Positions 10,715-22,400 of a stretch of 64,000 bases of DNA are shown here, one piece after another; position 1 is the first letter of the stretch, and each line of letters opens with the position of its first letter. A program made the translations under genes and the position numbers. Source of the DNA: Styela clava (lineage: Eukaryota; Chordata; Ascidiacea; Stolidobranchia; Styelidae). A model generated the notes under the pieces. The model was not told where the DNA came from, ran no database searches, and saw nothing but the letters and a program-made list of their open reading frames with translations. The DNA is taken from contig NC_135251.1 of NCBI RefSeq assembly GCF_964204865.1, positions 16,244,001-16,308,000 of the forward strand, given 5' to 3'.

Positions 10715-11200
10715 AAAAAAAGAGGCGCAGTTCTTACCACTTCATGGCAGCTCCTGCCACGAACGAACCGCGGCAGCTCTTGCCATGGTTTTATAGCGCT
10801 ATTCAGTAATCAGTATTAACGGTATATTCACAAATTAATGTACCAGATTTTAATTGATCATGTGGAATTATATCTACTTAAACCCTAACCCTAACCCCAA
10901 ATCAATCAAAACTGTATCCATAAGAAAAACGTTCCAACTTACCCAATATTTGTCACCATAATAGACAGCCCAGTCTTTACGGCCCACCTGCCGCGGTGAC
11001 GGCAGCTCGACATTGGTTTGTGGCAGCTAAAAAGTCAGTTGCCATGAGTTTGGCCGTAGCGGCCATGGTATGAAAATACCGCCATGGTTTTGCGGCAGCT
11101 GCAGATGCCACAGAATACTTGAAACTGCACTTGAAAAAAGAGGCATCGTTTTCACCCACGCTGGAATATCTGTCTGGGCGGCCGCAAAAATTCAATTGAT
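10715..11200 (+). repeat. relative of the interior of the hAT element at 39957
   Basis: A GAGGCGCAGTTCTTACC start, CTGCCACGAACG, GGAATTATATCTACTTAAACC, CAAAACTGTATCCATAAG and a GGCAGC-rich, GCGGCCATGGT-type part follow in the same order as in 40060-40400. The hAT-like ends found around the 40-kb copy were not seen here. This is therefore an end-less or older copy. The TAAACCCTAACCCTAACCCC near 10880 is part of the repeat and not a telomere. Confidence 0.6.
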
Positions 11201-11883
11201 ACCATTCTGTTGTAAGGAGTCTTGCATAATTACGGTGAGTGCAAGGTGACTATAACACTTATAGACACTTTGGGTAAGTGCAAGGTGCCCCGCCGCCACA
11301 GGATGGCTCGTTTTGCCGAAGATGAAAGCAGATATCTAACAACATAACATATTGAAGAATATCTCCACAAACTTGCTTCGCTGTCTAAGTTTTTTCATTC
11401 ATCCCGGTTGGTTCATTTGAATGAAGGATTATAGATAGTGAGCCTAAGAAAAATGGTGTTGACAAAGAGACATACAAATTTATGCGCCACTTTAGATGCT
11501 GTAAAATAGCTTCTCAAAAAAAAAATGGGGGCCACCGCCCTCCCTGGCCACACCTATGTCTCTCTTTTCCAGAAGAAATTTGAAAATCCTATCCTGCGAG
11601 ATAAAAAAAATGGAGTCGGCAGAACTACATGCGAAAGATTATACAACAAATTGAGAGGAGTTAAACATATTGATTCCATAGTTTTGGATCTCACAGTGCA
11701 ACTCTCTACAAAACGTTCATAACTACCCTGAAGAGATGCAAATAAATAGGGTCTTTTTAGGCCGCGAGCCGAGGCAATTTATCTTTCAGTTTCGTAGCGC
11801 ACATAAGGTAACTACCTGAAAATTATTTTAAAATGTTCCTTAGAAATTTAGTAACAAATATTGCCTTGTTCCCACTTCCAAAA

Positions 11884-12169
11884 GTTGCACGTTTTACAAA
11901 AAAGACGCTTTTACTACAATAAATATGTGTTACCATCTGTCATATTTTCTCTGCTTTCCCGGTATCATGGGCCAATAAACGCAGACTTCTACATGACGTA
12001 ACAATCAAATTAGTCAGCTGTAGGTGGTTGCACGTTTTACAAAAAAGACGCTTTTACTACAATAAATATGTGTTACCATCTGTCCTATTTTCTCTGCTTT
12101 TCCGGTATCATGGGCCAATAAACGCAGACTTCTACATGACGTAACAATCAAATTAGTCAGCTGTAGGTG
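11884..12169 (+). repeat. tandem duplication, 2 x 143 bp
   Basis: Two nearly identical units, 11884-12026 and 12027-12169, each begin GTTGCACGTTTTAC and end AGCTGTAGGTG. They differ at only a few positions. They lie in the left inverted arm of the 11758-16084 element. The right arm has one unit. Confidence 0.92.
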
Positions 12170-13331
12170 GATCCCCAGTGGTCGGATGAATATCAGATGT
12201 ACTACTACTGCTCGCTTTTGCGTTCAGTAACCTTTCCATAGTTTTTTTCAGTTATTATTAGTTTAGTTATTCTAAAGAGGTGTTGAAAACTATAAGTACG
12301 GCAAGATATTAAACACTTGTATATCCTTACCATAAATAGCAATTTTAGTTGAGCACTAGCTCATAACACGTTGATAAATTGGTACGGTGCGGTAACTCCA
12401 AGAAAGGCTAGACCTAGAATAATAGGTCACAAACAACGATATTTTCTGGCTTACGTGAAATGTTTATGATTAATTTAATGACTCTTCTTGACTATTCAGC
12501 AGACTTATACTACTACTATATAGGCCACAGCATATTTGGAAATAGAAATTAATGGCTGTTTCTGTAATGCACAGTTGTGTGAAAGAGAAGAAAATAATCA
12601 ATTTTACTAATGTCGGTTGGTTTAAATCTAAATTCATAGAGTCGACAAGAACCTGGGAAGCAATGATAAGTTATGCCGGGAAGGAAAGAAAGAAAGTAGC
12701 ATTGGAAACGATTTAGAGGTGAGAAACCAAGTTGTAGACAGACAGTTGATGTTTTAAAATATAGTCTATAGTCCATACTCATACTGTCATAGGGCATTTC
12801 AGACTGTGATATATCATAATTTAGTGGAGATATAGTCTAGTAATGGTATGCAAACACTGCTGGACTGTAGTACATGCAATGAGCATATATACGCTCATTG
12901 AGTACATCAGATAAAATGCATTATGTATTCAAGGTATTAGTTAGTATTTAGTGGTATTTTTACACTCATGCTGTTCCAAATATGATTTTCTTCCTCATTT
13001 TAGATACTGTACTATAAAAGAAAACGGCAATGTTTCACCAATCCGACCTAACGCAGGCTCTAATCCCTGCTGCTATCAGTGCTATAAAATGGATTAAACA
13101 AGAAGTCTTGAAGAGTATAGATATATGAGAATCATAATAGTTGCAAACAGCTTAGATGGGCTATTCATATTGAAATACTTTAGCACTTTTCTGCAATTGA
13201 AACTGCCCATCAAACTCATGTTGGAGACTTCATTGAGGTTTTCAATTAATTTTTTCTCAACTATGAAGATCTTTTGAGGTTAATGAGGCATTAATAAATA
13301 AAGCTGAGGAATTTGTTTGTTCACTGTAGAC

Positions 13332-14203
13332 CAGGGGTTCCCAAACTTTATTGGACGCGGGCCAAATTTAGAATCGGGAGAATGTTCGCGGGCCGGAAGA
13401 GTTTAGCGCCCGAAAGTTCGCGGCGGTTTAGCTGGGGTTCAGTGGATTCACTTCCATTTGACATTTTTTGCAATCTGTTTGTTTGACTCACAATGGCGCT
13501 TTATGTCGTATTCCTTCAGAACTGGAATATTTCATTGGCAAGAAAGACAAATCGCTGAAGTTTGATTCTTTGCAATACGAAAATATGAAAGCTACCATTT
13601 ATCCCGGAAACGTCTATTTGTAAAGTCTAGTTTTGTTTGTTTCTTTGACATCTGTAAGCTTTCTTATATGGCTGATAACTTAATTACTGCTCTTTGTAAT
13701 CCTACCGTGTTTCCCTGAAAATGAGACCAATCCCGTAAATAAGACCTAGCCTGAATTTTAAGAATGATTATAATATAAGCCTCACCGTAAAATAAGACGT
13801 ATAGTCAGTAGCACCTAGTCGATAGCAGGAAATCTCCCATACACGTTGTAAATGATTAATTTAACAAGTGTGAAAGAGGAATACGTGCCATTTAAGTAAA
13901 TGGATATTGGTTTTCATATTTTTTATATTTGAAAATCTTTGTAATTTTTTTTTGACTCATGAAAATAAAAGACACGCCCCGAAAATAAGCCCTAGGTATA
14001 TTTTTCGAAAGAAAATTGAAATAATCTGTTCTATTTTTGGGGAAACATGGTAATACCGGTACGTATTATTGAGATATCGGCATATTTGAATTGTTACGCG
14101 ATAAACACATGCTTAAACTGTGGTAATGACATAACAACATCGTTTTACTCAAGTTCGGCGGGCCATTTTAAATTGTTACGCGGGCCGGATTTGGGAACCC
14201 CTG
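13332..14203. mobile_element. non-autonomous hAT element, 872 bp, nested in the larger transposon
   Basis: Ends CAGGGGTTCCCAAA and TTTGGGAACCCCTG are inverted repeats. The exact 8-bp duplication CTGTAGAC is at 13324-13331 and 14204-14211, with central TA. Subterminal CGCGGGCC motifs occur at both sides. It has no transposase. Removing it brings together the two parts of the degraded transposon gene around it. Confidence 0.93.
13704..14024 (+). repeat. nested repeat with CCGTGTTTCC ends
   Basis: This starts ACCGTGTTTCCCTGAAAAT and ends GCCCCGAAAATAAGCCCTAG followed by a GAAAATTGA segment. An inverted copy is at 53128-53472. Segments of the type GAAAATAAGACC occur near both ends. It lies wholly inside the hAT element 13332-14203, so it inserted into it or became part of that family. 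Confidence 0.6.
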
Positions 14204-14473
14204 CTGTAGACTATGGGGATATGAAGAATGTAAATGATACCAGGGGCCAGGGCATGTCTATTTAACACTGACAAACATAAGGATTCACTGAAGAAGCATG
14301 TGGCCCTCAAATCAGTTCTTGAGTTGGCAAACTGCAAGTGTAAGAAAAATAGTCAAAATAATTTATGCAAGTGTGCCAAAATCAACTTAAATTGCACAGA
14401 TTTTTGTTTTTGTACTGCAAAAATCACAGTACACTTATATAGGAAAAGTCGATTTTCGAGAGTGGATTTCGAA
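14204..14473 (+). pseudogene. decayed transposon gene, C-terminal end with CXC-type cysteine motif
   Basis: Frame 14234-14563 contains a cysteine cluster, CKCKKN...CKCAKINLNCTDFCFC, with spacing like the tesmin/TSO1 CXC half-domain. Just upstream, fragments in other frames (EEFVCSL before the hAT insertion, GDMKNVNDTR after it) read like the segment that precedes this motif in a group of invertebrate mobile-element proteins known to me only from memory. Frameshifts and the hAT insertion show it is dead. The frame stops being convincing after about 14473. Confidence 0.5.
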
Positions 14474-16478
14474 AACAATTCAGAGGAAAGTGAATTAGAT
14501 ATTGCAGTTGATTTATTAAGTAGGGCCTATCATTTTTTTTTCGGACATTTGTTAGTGTCGTAGTTCTGTTTCTAGAAATAATATTGCCTTTGTTCAAATA
14601 CATAACCACATAAACTGAAAAAAGACTAATTGTTATATTTCTGTTCACTATGTTATGTACATATTGTACATTCATTTAATTTTCTTGACTTTTCCGTTAA
14701 ATTTCTAAGTGAGAAATAACTGATTTATTTGTGTTTTCGTGCTCACGATGTTAATTTGTGACTTCATTGCTCAAAAATGATTACGTTTGATAGCTTCTAT
14801 AAAAAGGATGTAGCTTTTTATGCTGTTCTTGTTGTAAACTGCTTGTGGTTATTACATAAAATTTATTCGCTAATGTGAATCAGCGTTGTTGGTGTCGCTG
14901 CTTTCGAGGTCACTCGCGACTCCTGTCACACAATTAAAGTATTTTTCGTAATCTACCTATTAAATTATGATTGACTGAGGAAGTCCGATTTTGATAGGAA
15001 AAACATTACTGGAATACATTTGTGTTAGTGTGCTGTAGGGCTCTCGAATTGCATAGTTTTTATGTATGTGTTGTAAACTTATGGTTATTGAATTTCCGGG
15101 AACCTCTTATATTCAATTTTGCATCAGGATTGTGGAACAAGCTGTAATGAGTTCAGTATGTTCATTTTCACACAAAATTGACGAATTTATTTAGTTACCA
15201 GATGTGCGCTACGAAACTCATTTTCTGGGCGTTTTCAAGGCTTCGTCTCACGGCCCATATCGGTGGTAAAGATCTGCAAGTGTTTAATAACTTACTTATA
15301 CATTTTTTAAACAACGTCTCAGGATAACTCAACTAATAACAAGAGAGCTACGCACAAATATATGGACACGTCAGACCAGAGCGAATCAGTCCTTACCGGT
15401 ACCTTTGACGCTACCGGTACCCTCAAAAAAGTTCTGAATTTCCAGTAGCAAGAATTTTGCAGAATCAAAACGTACAGCCAGTCATGACACTGACTAAAAT
15501 CCGTGTTCCCATGGATAAAAAATGATACAGCAAAATTTTAGACGAAATATCAAATTTCATAGAATTCACGCAAAATTTTGAAATAAATAAAAGTAATAGC
15601 CTTCTAGCGAAAAAATTAATCTTTAACCACTGAAAATTTCAAAGCAATTGGTCCAGTATTCGAAGAAAAAAGCGACTTTTTAAAAACGTGTCAAAGAACA
15701 AGAACAACAACATAATATTGAAACGATCGTTATGTCCACTACGTGTCCAATAACTAAACAGGGCTATGGAAAGGCTGCCCAACTCAACGCAAGGTCGAGC
15801 AGTAATAACTAATATTCATCCGCTCGCTAACAGCTGATTCGATTCAATTGTGACGTCATGCAGAAGTCATTGCCGAAAATGTAGAGAATATAGGACAGAT
15901 CGTAGCACATATTTCTTGCAGTAAAAGCGTCTTTTCCATAAAACGTGCAACTTTTGGAAGTGGCAAAGCAATATTTGTTACTAAATTTTTAAGGAACATT
16001 TTAAAATCATTTTCAGGTAATTACCTGATGTGCGCTACGAAACTCACTTTCTAGGCGTTTTTCAGGGCCTCGGCTCGCGGCCTATTTGTAGTATTTGACA
16101 ATTGTATTCAGCATTTGAAATATAAAAATTTATAATTGAAAAAAAATCATAAATGTGCGAAGTGTCAGTTGACAACTGTTGAAGATTTCTCTCAAGAAAA
16201 TTATTTTCTGAGCGATCTTTTTATTGGATACTAACATAACAAAGACGGTGTTTTTAAGTTTTATTCAAAAGAAAAGGTAACACTTGAAAAACATGACTAT
16301 CATTAGGTAAGTTAATGTGCAAGTAATAATAGAATGAATTATCTATCAACCTATAGTTAGTATTGGCAGCTGGCAGGGCAATTTATTTAAACACCACAAT
16401 GTTAAATGGCAAAAATTTGTTAATAAGTGCATTTAAAGGGGTAAATTGGTACAAAGGGTAATGCCATTTACATGGTAT

Positions 16479-19400
16479 TTACTGAGAAATGGCCAAAGTA
16501 ACTTCAGTCGACATTGCCTCAGAACTGGAGTCAACCAGCAAAGGCAGTATAGCCTTATAACTGTGCATCTTACAGATGCCAGAGTCATCCTGGCAGTAGT
16601 ATAAAACACTTTCAATGAAAATGTTAAGCTGAATAGAATTAATGCCTTTCGGCAATGGCTCGAGTTTGCTAACATTAAATGAATAAACACCTTTTCCGGA
16701 TATGTTAAAGTTTTCAGACTGAAGAAGATAAATTAAGTTAGGACTTTTGTCAAAACTGTAACTTATTTGACACACAGACGGAGCATCTGGATTCAGATGA
16801 AAACCAGGGCATGTAACACTGATATTGATCGTTCCGTTGTAATTGACAATTCTCTGATCCAATATAATTGCATTGACTTTTTTACTGGTCAACGGTTTCA
16901 CTGACATTTTTATTGGTCCATCAAACTCATCAATTGAAAGGTTTTCAAAATACTTTTCAATATTGAAATCAACCTGAATTGTAGGAAAATTCGTATATTG
17001 AATTGAAACAAAGCCTTGAGGAAATGCAACAATAAATTTTATAGTAGCAATAACTTTGCTATGATTTCACATAAAAAAAGACTGTGAAAAAGTAGCTATT
17101 AAAGTTGAGTACTATGACAGCTATTTTAACAAGATGCATGTATGCAGCTTTACTCATATTTCACTATTACAAAAGGCATATCCTGATAGGCATAAGTTGC
17201 CGCTTTCAAAATGCGCTCATATTAGTAGGATAGGAGTCTTTGCATCGCAGCTGGAATTTGCATTGGTTTAGGTGTTATTAGGGCTAAGCAGAGTGTACCA
17301 ATCTTAGCTAGCCAATACCATACAAATCCTTGAAGTCCTGACAGAACCGGGACCTATTGTTAATTTAAGTGTCAACTAGATTTACTGCTACCATGACAAC
17401 TTACAGAATTTGTTTCTTCACTGCTCAGTGAAATAACTTTAATTTTGTGATTGTTCGTGTCAGCTATATACAAATTCTCACAAGCTGGATCGCATGCAAG
17501 CCCACTTGGCTCATTGAGTATCAAATTTTCCCTTCCATTACCTGCCATGGTTTTACATGTTTTTTCTTTCGGATTGAGAATCTTTATCTGAAAAAAAAAA
17601 TAGGAATTCGGATCTTAAATTTCTTATGCAGGGTGACTGAAAAAACAGGACCCATAAATTTCCTGATTACTGCTATGAAAATGAAGAAAATACAAACTTG
17701 AACTTCTGTTTGTGTATGATTGTATTCCTCTATAATGCTCCAAATGACATGGATTCTGTTTTTCATTTTGGTCTGTATTACACCTATATTTCTTTTTCAA
17801 AACTGTGTTACGTTTGTGATTGATATTAGATATTCAGAAGCAAATTACCATCTAATATAAATTTCAGAGAAAAATGTTGAATATAGTTGATATATTCATG
17901 GCATGACATGATACATTTATAATCCGAGGAAGTAGAGATGAGAAACAACCTCCCTGAATTAAAATTTATCCATGAATTAAAAATATCGTTTATCCCACAT
18001 CAATTTTACAATTTTAGAACATTTTACTCAAAAATGCCTTTTTTTAAAATTTGTACCTTATGATTATATGTATCTGCGATGTATAATAAATCCCGCTTAT
18101 GATCCCATGCTACACCTATAGGATGTTGAAGTTTTGCTTCTCTACCTTTACCATCAGTATCACCATATGAAAAGAGATTCTAAACAACATCAAAAATCAT
18201 TAAAAATGAACAAAATGAATGAATAAAAATGATTCCAAGCACCAGTAGCATTTTTGATATATTTGTACCTCATTATAATTATTTAAATAACATTGATGTA
18301 ACAAAAAGTAAAAATTTCAATTGGCTAACACTAACAGTCGAACTTAGAAAAAAAAATGGCCGTTCATTATATACATATGAACAGGTCTCAGCAAGAGATT
18401 GATAAAAATTGGAAAATGTAAGTTTAGTGCCTTAAACAAGGCCATGCCAATCAAATAATAAGTAAACTAGTTTTACTGCTTATAGATATTTCCAACAAAC
18501 ATACCATGGGGTCGATGTCTCCCCCTACAAGGCCCTGAACAGCTCCATTTGTAAGATTTATTCTTCTGATGGTGCTGCTTTCACTGTCTGCTACATATAA
18601 TGTGTGACATTCTTCATTCAAGGATAACCCACTTGGCTGGGCAAAACCTGCCTGTAAAAATAGTAATTCATTTCATAGCGATATTTTTCTAATAGTTTGC
18701 TCACAACATTATATGTGAAAATGCGTACTTTTTAATAATGGGGTGAATAAGTGTCCATTAATCACATTTAACTAACCCATCTACCATGATACATACGGGT
18801 ATATTATTATATATACCTACTTTGTGTGGATAACTGTTGTTTCTGTTTTCTTCTTTTCCATTCCCGGCATATCTAATACAAGTTCCCATTTCTAGTTCAG
18901 CTCCTGTGATGTATCAAATGAATAGTACTTACATACAAATTCAGCAATTTAAATTATTTTAGAGAAGTCTACAGAACTTTTGGTGATCAGTTAAGCAGAA
19001 GATAATGTCAAAGCAGATTTAACAACACTAAGAAAACAAAAAATAGAGTTTTTGAGTTGACTGTGAATCAAGAAGTTCATACATATAAACAGAGATTCCA
19101 TCGATCTGGAACCCAAAATAAGGCCGAATTTCTGCATTGTGAGCAGAAATATTTGGCTTTACTATGGCCTCCAGGTTAATGTCACAATTACAGACGTCAC
19201 CGTGTGCGAAGCACTCACCCTTCAAGCTTCGTTTAACTTTTAATTCTTTCCCGTACTCATCACAAAAAATGTTCTTACATTTGCTCATTTTTAAATTTAG
19301 GCTAAAATAACCATCACCACGACAAAACCTAAGGATCGCCACACTAACAATGCTTCATGCCTATCTGTGCCTTGCTTCTTTGTGTTTCAAATAAGATTGT

Positions 19401-22400
19401 GCTTTTTTTTTTAATGCCACAATAAAGTTTTGACGATAAAACAAACAACACAAAGCTTTCTTTATGAAGTCAAAATAAGGACACGCAAGCCAAAAATAAG
19501 GAAGCAAGCTAAAAATAAGTCAAAAATGAGGACAAATCTTAGAAATAAGGATGGTATGGAATCCCTGTATATAAATGAAAACAGCGTCACAGCAGTACTG
19601 TTTGGGTGATATCTTGCTAACATTTTGACCCATTTATACTAGACCTGAAACAAGTTTTGAAACTAACTATGTTGAAGTTTTTACATACCTTTTTGATAGT
19701 CTGTTGTTTTTAGACAAAACGCCCAAATTTGATGAGACCCCGACATTGCAATATACAAAATACTTCGTCCATCTGGAAATCGAGGGCTTCCTCCTACAAT
19801 GACATCCCATGGTGAACTGATTGGCTGTTCTAATCCCTGTGCACCTCCTTCTAAATCATGCCCTTGAACACCAGTCCCAGCTACTGTCACAACTCTTTTC
19901 ACTATTAAATCAATCTAAATGTACACAGTGTTCCTATTTGTTGTTGAAAGTAAAAAAAGATATTGATACCGGTATATGTAGGACAGAGACCTGAGTCAAA
20001 ATTATGAAATGCCCAGAGCTTCCAAAGTCGAATTGCTTCAACTGAAGCCTGCTTGCTAATGCCAAATTTCACTAATAATTTGTGATTGGAGCCAGTTGAC
20101 ACTGGAGTCCTGAGCAAGACTACAGATTACCATCTCACAACTTTGAGTCATAGTTGTATGATGCTCAGCTACACATCCATGACAAAATATGGGATTATCA
20201 AGTCAACTAAATATAAAAGTCACAAAACAATTACCGGTACACTTTATATAATGTTGAGTTTAGATATATTGACATTGCATCTAATATTCTTCAAACATAT
20301 TAGCCTTAAAAAGTTGAAATAATAGACCAAGATTATGTACTCTATTCAATTTTGCTATTAAAATAATATCAAATCTAACACAGTGTTTCATAAATATAAG
20401 CATTACCTTTCTGATGCTATGATTGTTGCAATCGGCCACAAACACTGTATTTTTTCCATGCCATGCGATACCTTGAGGTGAATTAAACTTGGCGTTATCA
20501 AAAATTCCATCAACGAAACCAGAACCTTCGCCACCAATAATGTGACAAATTGAACCATTTAATGATGATATGATAATTCTGTTGTTACCACTGTCAGATA
20601 TTGCCATTCTTTCACCTGAGACGAAAATAAAATGGAAATTTTAATTAATTTAATTCCCCTCCTCACCCAAGATATAATATATTGGGTAGGCAATGACAAA
20701 CCGTAAAGATATCAGTCCTTTCAAAATAATAGAAGCTCTATACATATTGTTAGATGTTTGTGGCTGCTTTTATGGGGACTTCTGCAGATTCAAATTACCT
20801 GCATCATCAATCGCAATCTTGCCAGGAAAACGTAGTTTCGTTTTGTCAGTTCCAGTTTGTATGCTACTGTTGTCCAGGTATGTCAACTTTGAAAGTGGGG
20901 ATTTATTAAGAGCATTTCTTAAATTATAAAATGTTAAAGACACGTCAACAAACATTTCTACATAAGATGTATGAGATTCTCCTGGTATAGAGAAAAGCAC
21001 CTGAAATAGGAATAAAAACTAATGGAAGTTGAAGGTGAATAAAAGTGAAGCTGTTGAATTTTATCTAACCTCTTCACAACATCTCTCAAAATAGACCTTA
21101 TTCATTAAAAACCCATCCTACGCGCAAAAAATAAAAGTGATGTAAAAAATTTTTTTTAACATTAGCTCTTATGGGAAATGTGATCACCAGAGCAGAAATT
21201 TGCATTTTTTGTAATTTTCTAGATATCTTTCATTGTATACGTGAGCAGTTTTGAGGATAGGATATTTTTTACATCTTTTTTGATATTTTTATCATGATAA
21301 ACATGGTCAAGATTCTTGATATCGTTCATTAAAATTTTAATGAGCGTGGTGTTTCCGATGACGTCATTATCACTAGACCATGAGATTCTGCCAACGCGCC
21401 GTGCTCTGTGGGATATGCGCTGCAGATGCGGCCCTAATGTCGCTTTGGGTCCGTGTCCGTCCGGTACTGGAAGCGTTTAACATTGACAATCTATAACCCG
21501 TACCATTTCTATCACGTTTGTTTACTGGTTTTACGCATATATACAGCTGTACAGCTAGCAATCATTTACTGAAGGCATGCTGACGTGTTATTTAAACTAC
21601 CGGTACCGTACCAAGGCTGCAAGAGGTGAAAACTAAATTATTTAGTAAATACTGAAATAGGCCTACGAACAAAAATGTTGGCCATCTTGCCAATAGGCAG
21701 GACAAGTTGTACGCTACCGGTATACAAAAAAGATGAATATCTCCAACCTATAATGGTACAATACCGGTCTCGTAACTAGGTTAAAAAAACATGACTGAAT
21801 ACGAGAGGGAGATTTATTTTGTCAACCAGAATACAAGCATTGAATCAATAAAAATCATATACAAAACACAGTTATTCGGTATAGACTGGGGAGCGATACG
21901 ACCATCACAGTCAACTCCCCCCTGCCCACCATGTTTGCTATCAAGATTAACAGTTAATTAAGATGTTTTAACAAAAACTCCTCGGAGGAAGGGTTGACTA
22001 AGTTACGGAATATTTTTGGATTCGGTTAAAAATGTAGTCCATTATTAAACACTGCTTTTTTTGTAGATTTTCACTTAGTGGACACTTAGCAAGTACGACA
22101 GTTAATTTATAAAAAAAAATTGTAAATTAATAACAAGTCAGCTCGGGTATTCAAACATGCGATGATTGAAGTAAGAAAAAAATTTGAAGTCACGTTTAGG
22201 ATATTACATTAAACAACAATGGAAAAGGTACATTGGAAGCAGTCAAGCTTCAAATGCTAATGGCATTAATGAAAAGAATATGCGAAATGAAGACTGAAGT
22301 TTTCATCTGAGACATTGGAAGATGCTAAAACCTTATAGACTTGATAGTGTAGAAAGCCTTCTCACAATGCAGTAATAATGGGACATATATTTATAATATC

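Larger units (their letters stand above)
11758..16084. mobile_element. 4.3-kb transposon with long inverted terminal repeats
   Basis: The left end starts TAGGCCGCGAGCCGAGGC and the right end is its exact reverse complement. The similarity continues inward for about 330 bp on the right (to about 15750) and about 510 bp on the left (to about 12270, longer because of an internal 143-bp duplication). Shared landmarks include TTTCGTAGCGCACAT, AATTTAGTAACAAATATTG and CTTCCAAAAGTTGCACG. A third partial copy of the terminal sequence lies at about 15188-15256. The interior holds the remnant of a transposon gene (14234 onwards) interrupted by a hAT insertion. A target duplication was not found. Confidence 0.8.

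Noticed and set aside
10878-10900. Telomere-like CCCTAACCCTAACCCC
   Set aside because: Only two units, and the same position in the related repeat at 40.2 kb has a variant. It is part of a dispersed repeat.
19028-19342. 104-codon minus-strand frame inside NHLRC2 intron 6
   Set aside because: The flanking exons join in phase without it and the protein aligns to human length. The sequence around it is repeat-like (many AAATAAGG segments).
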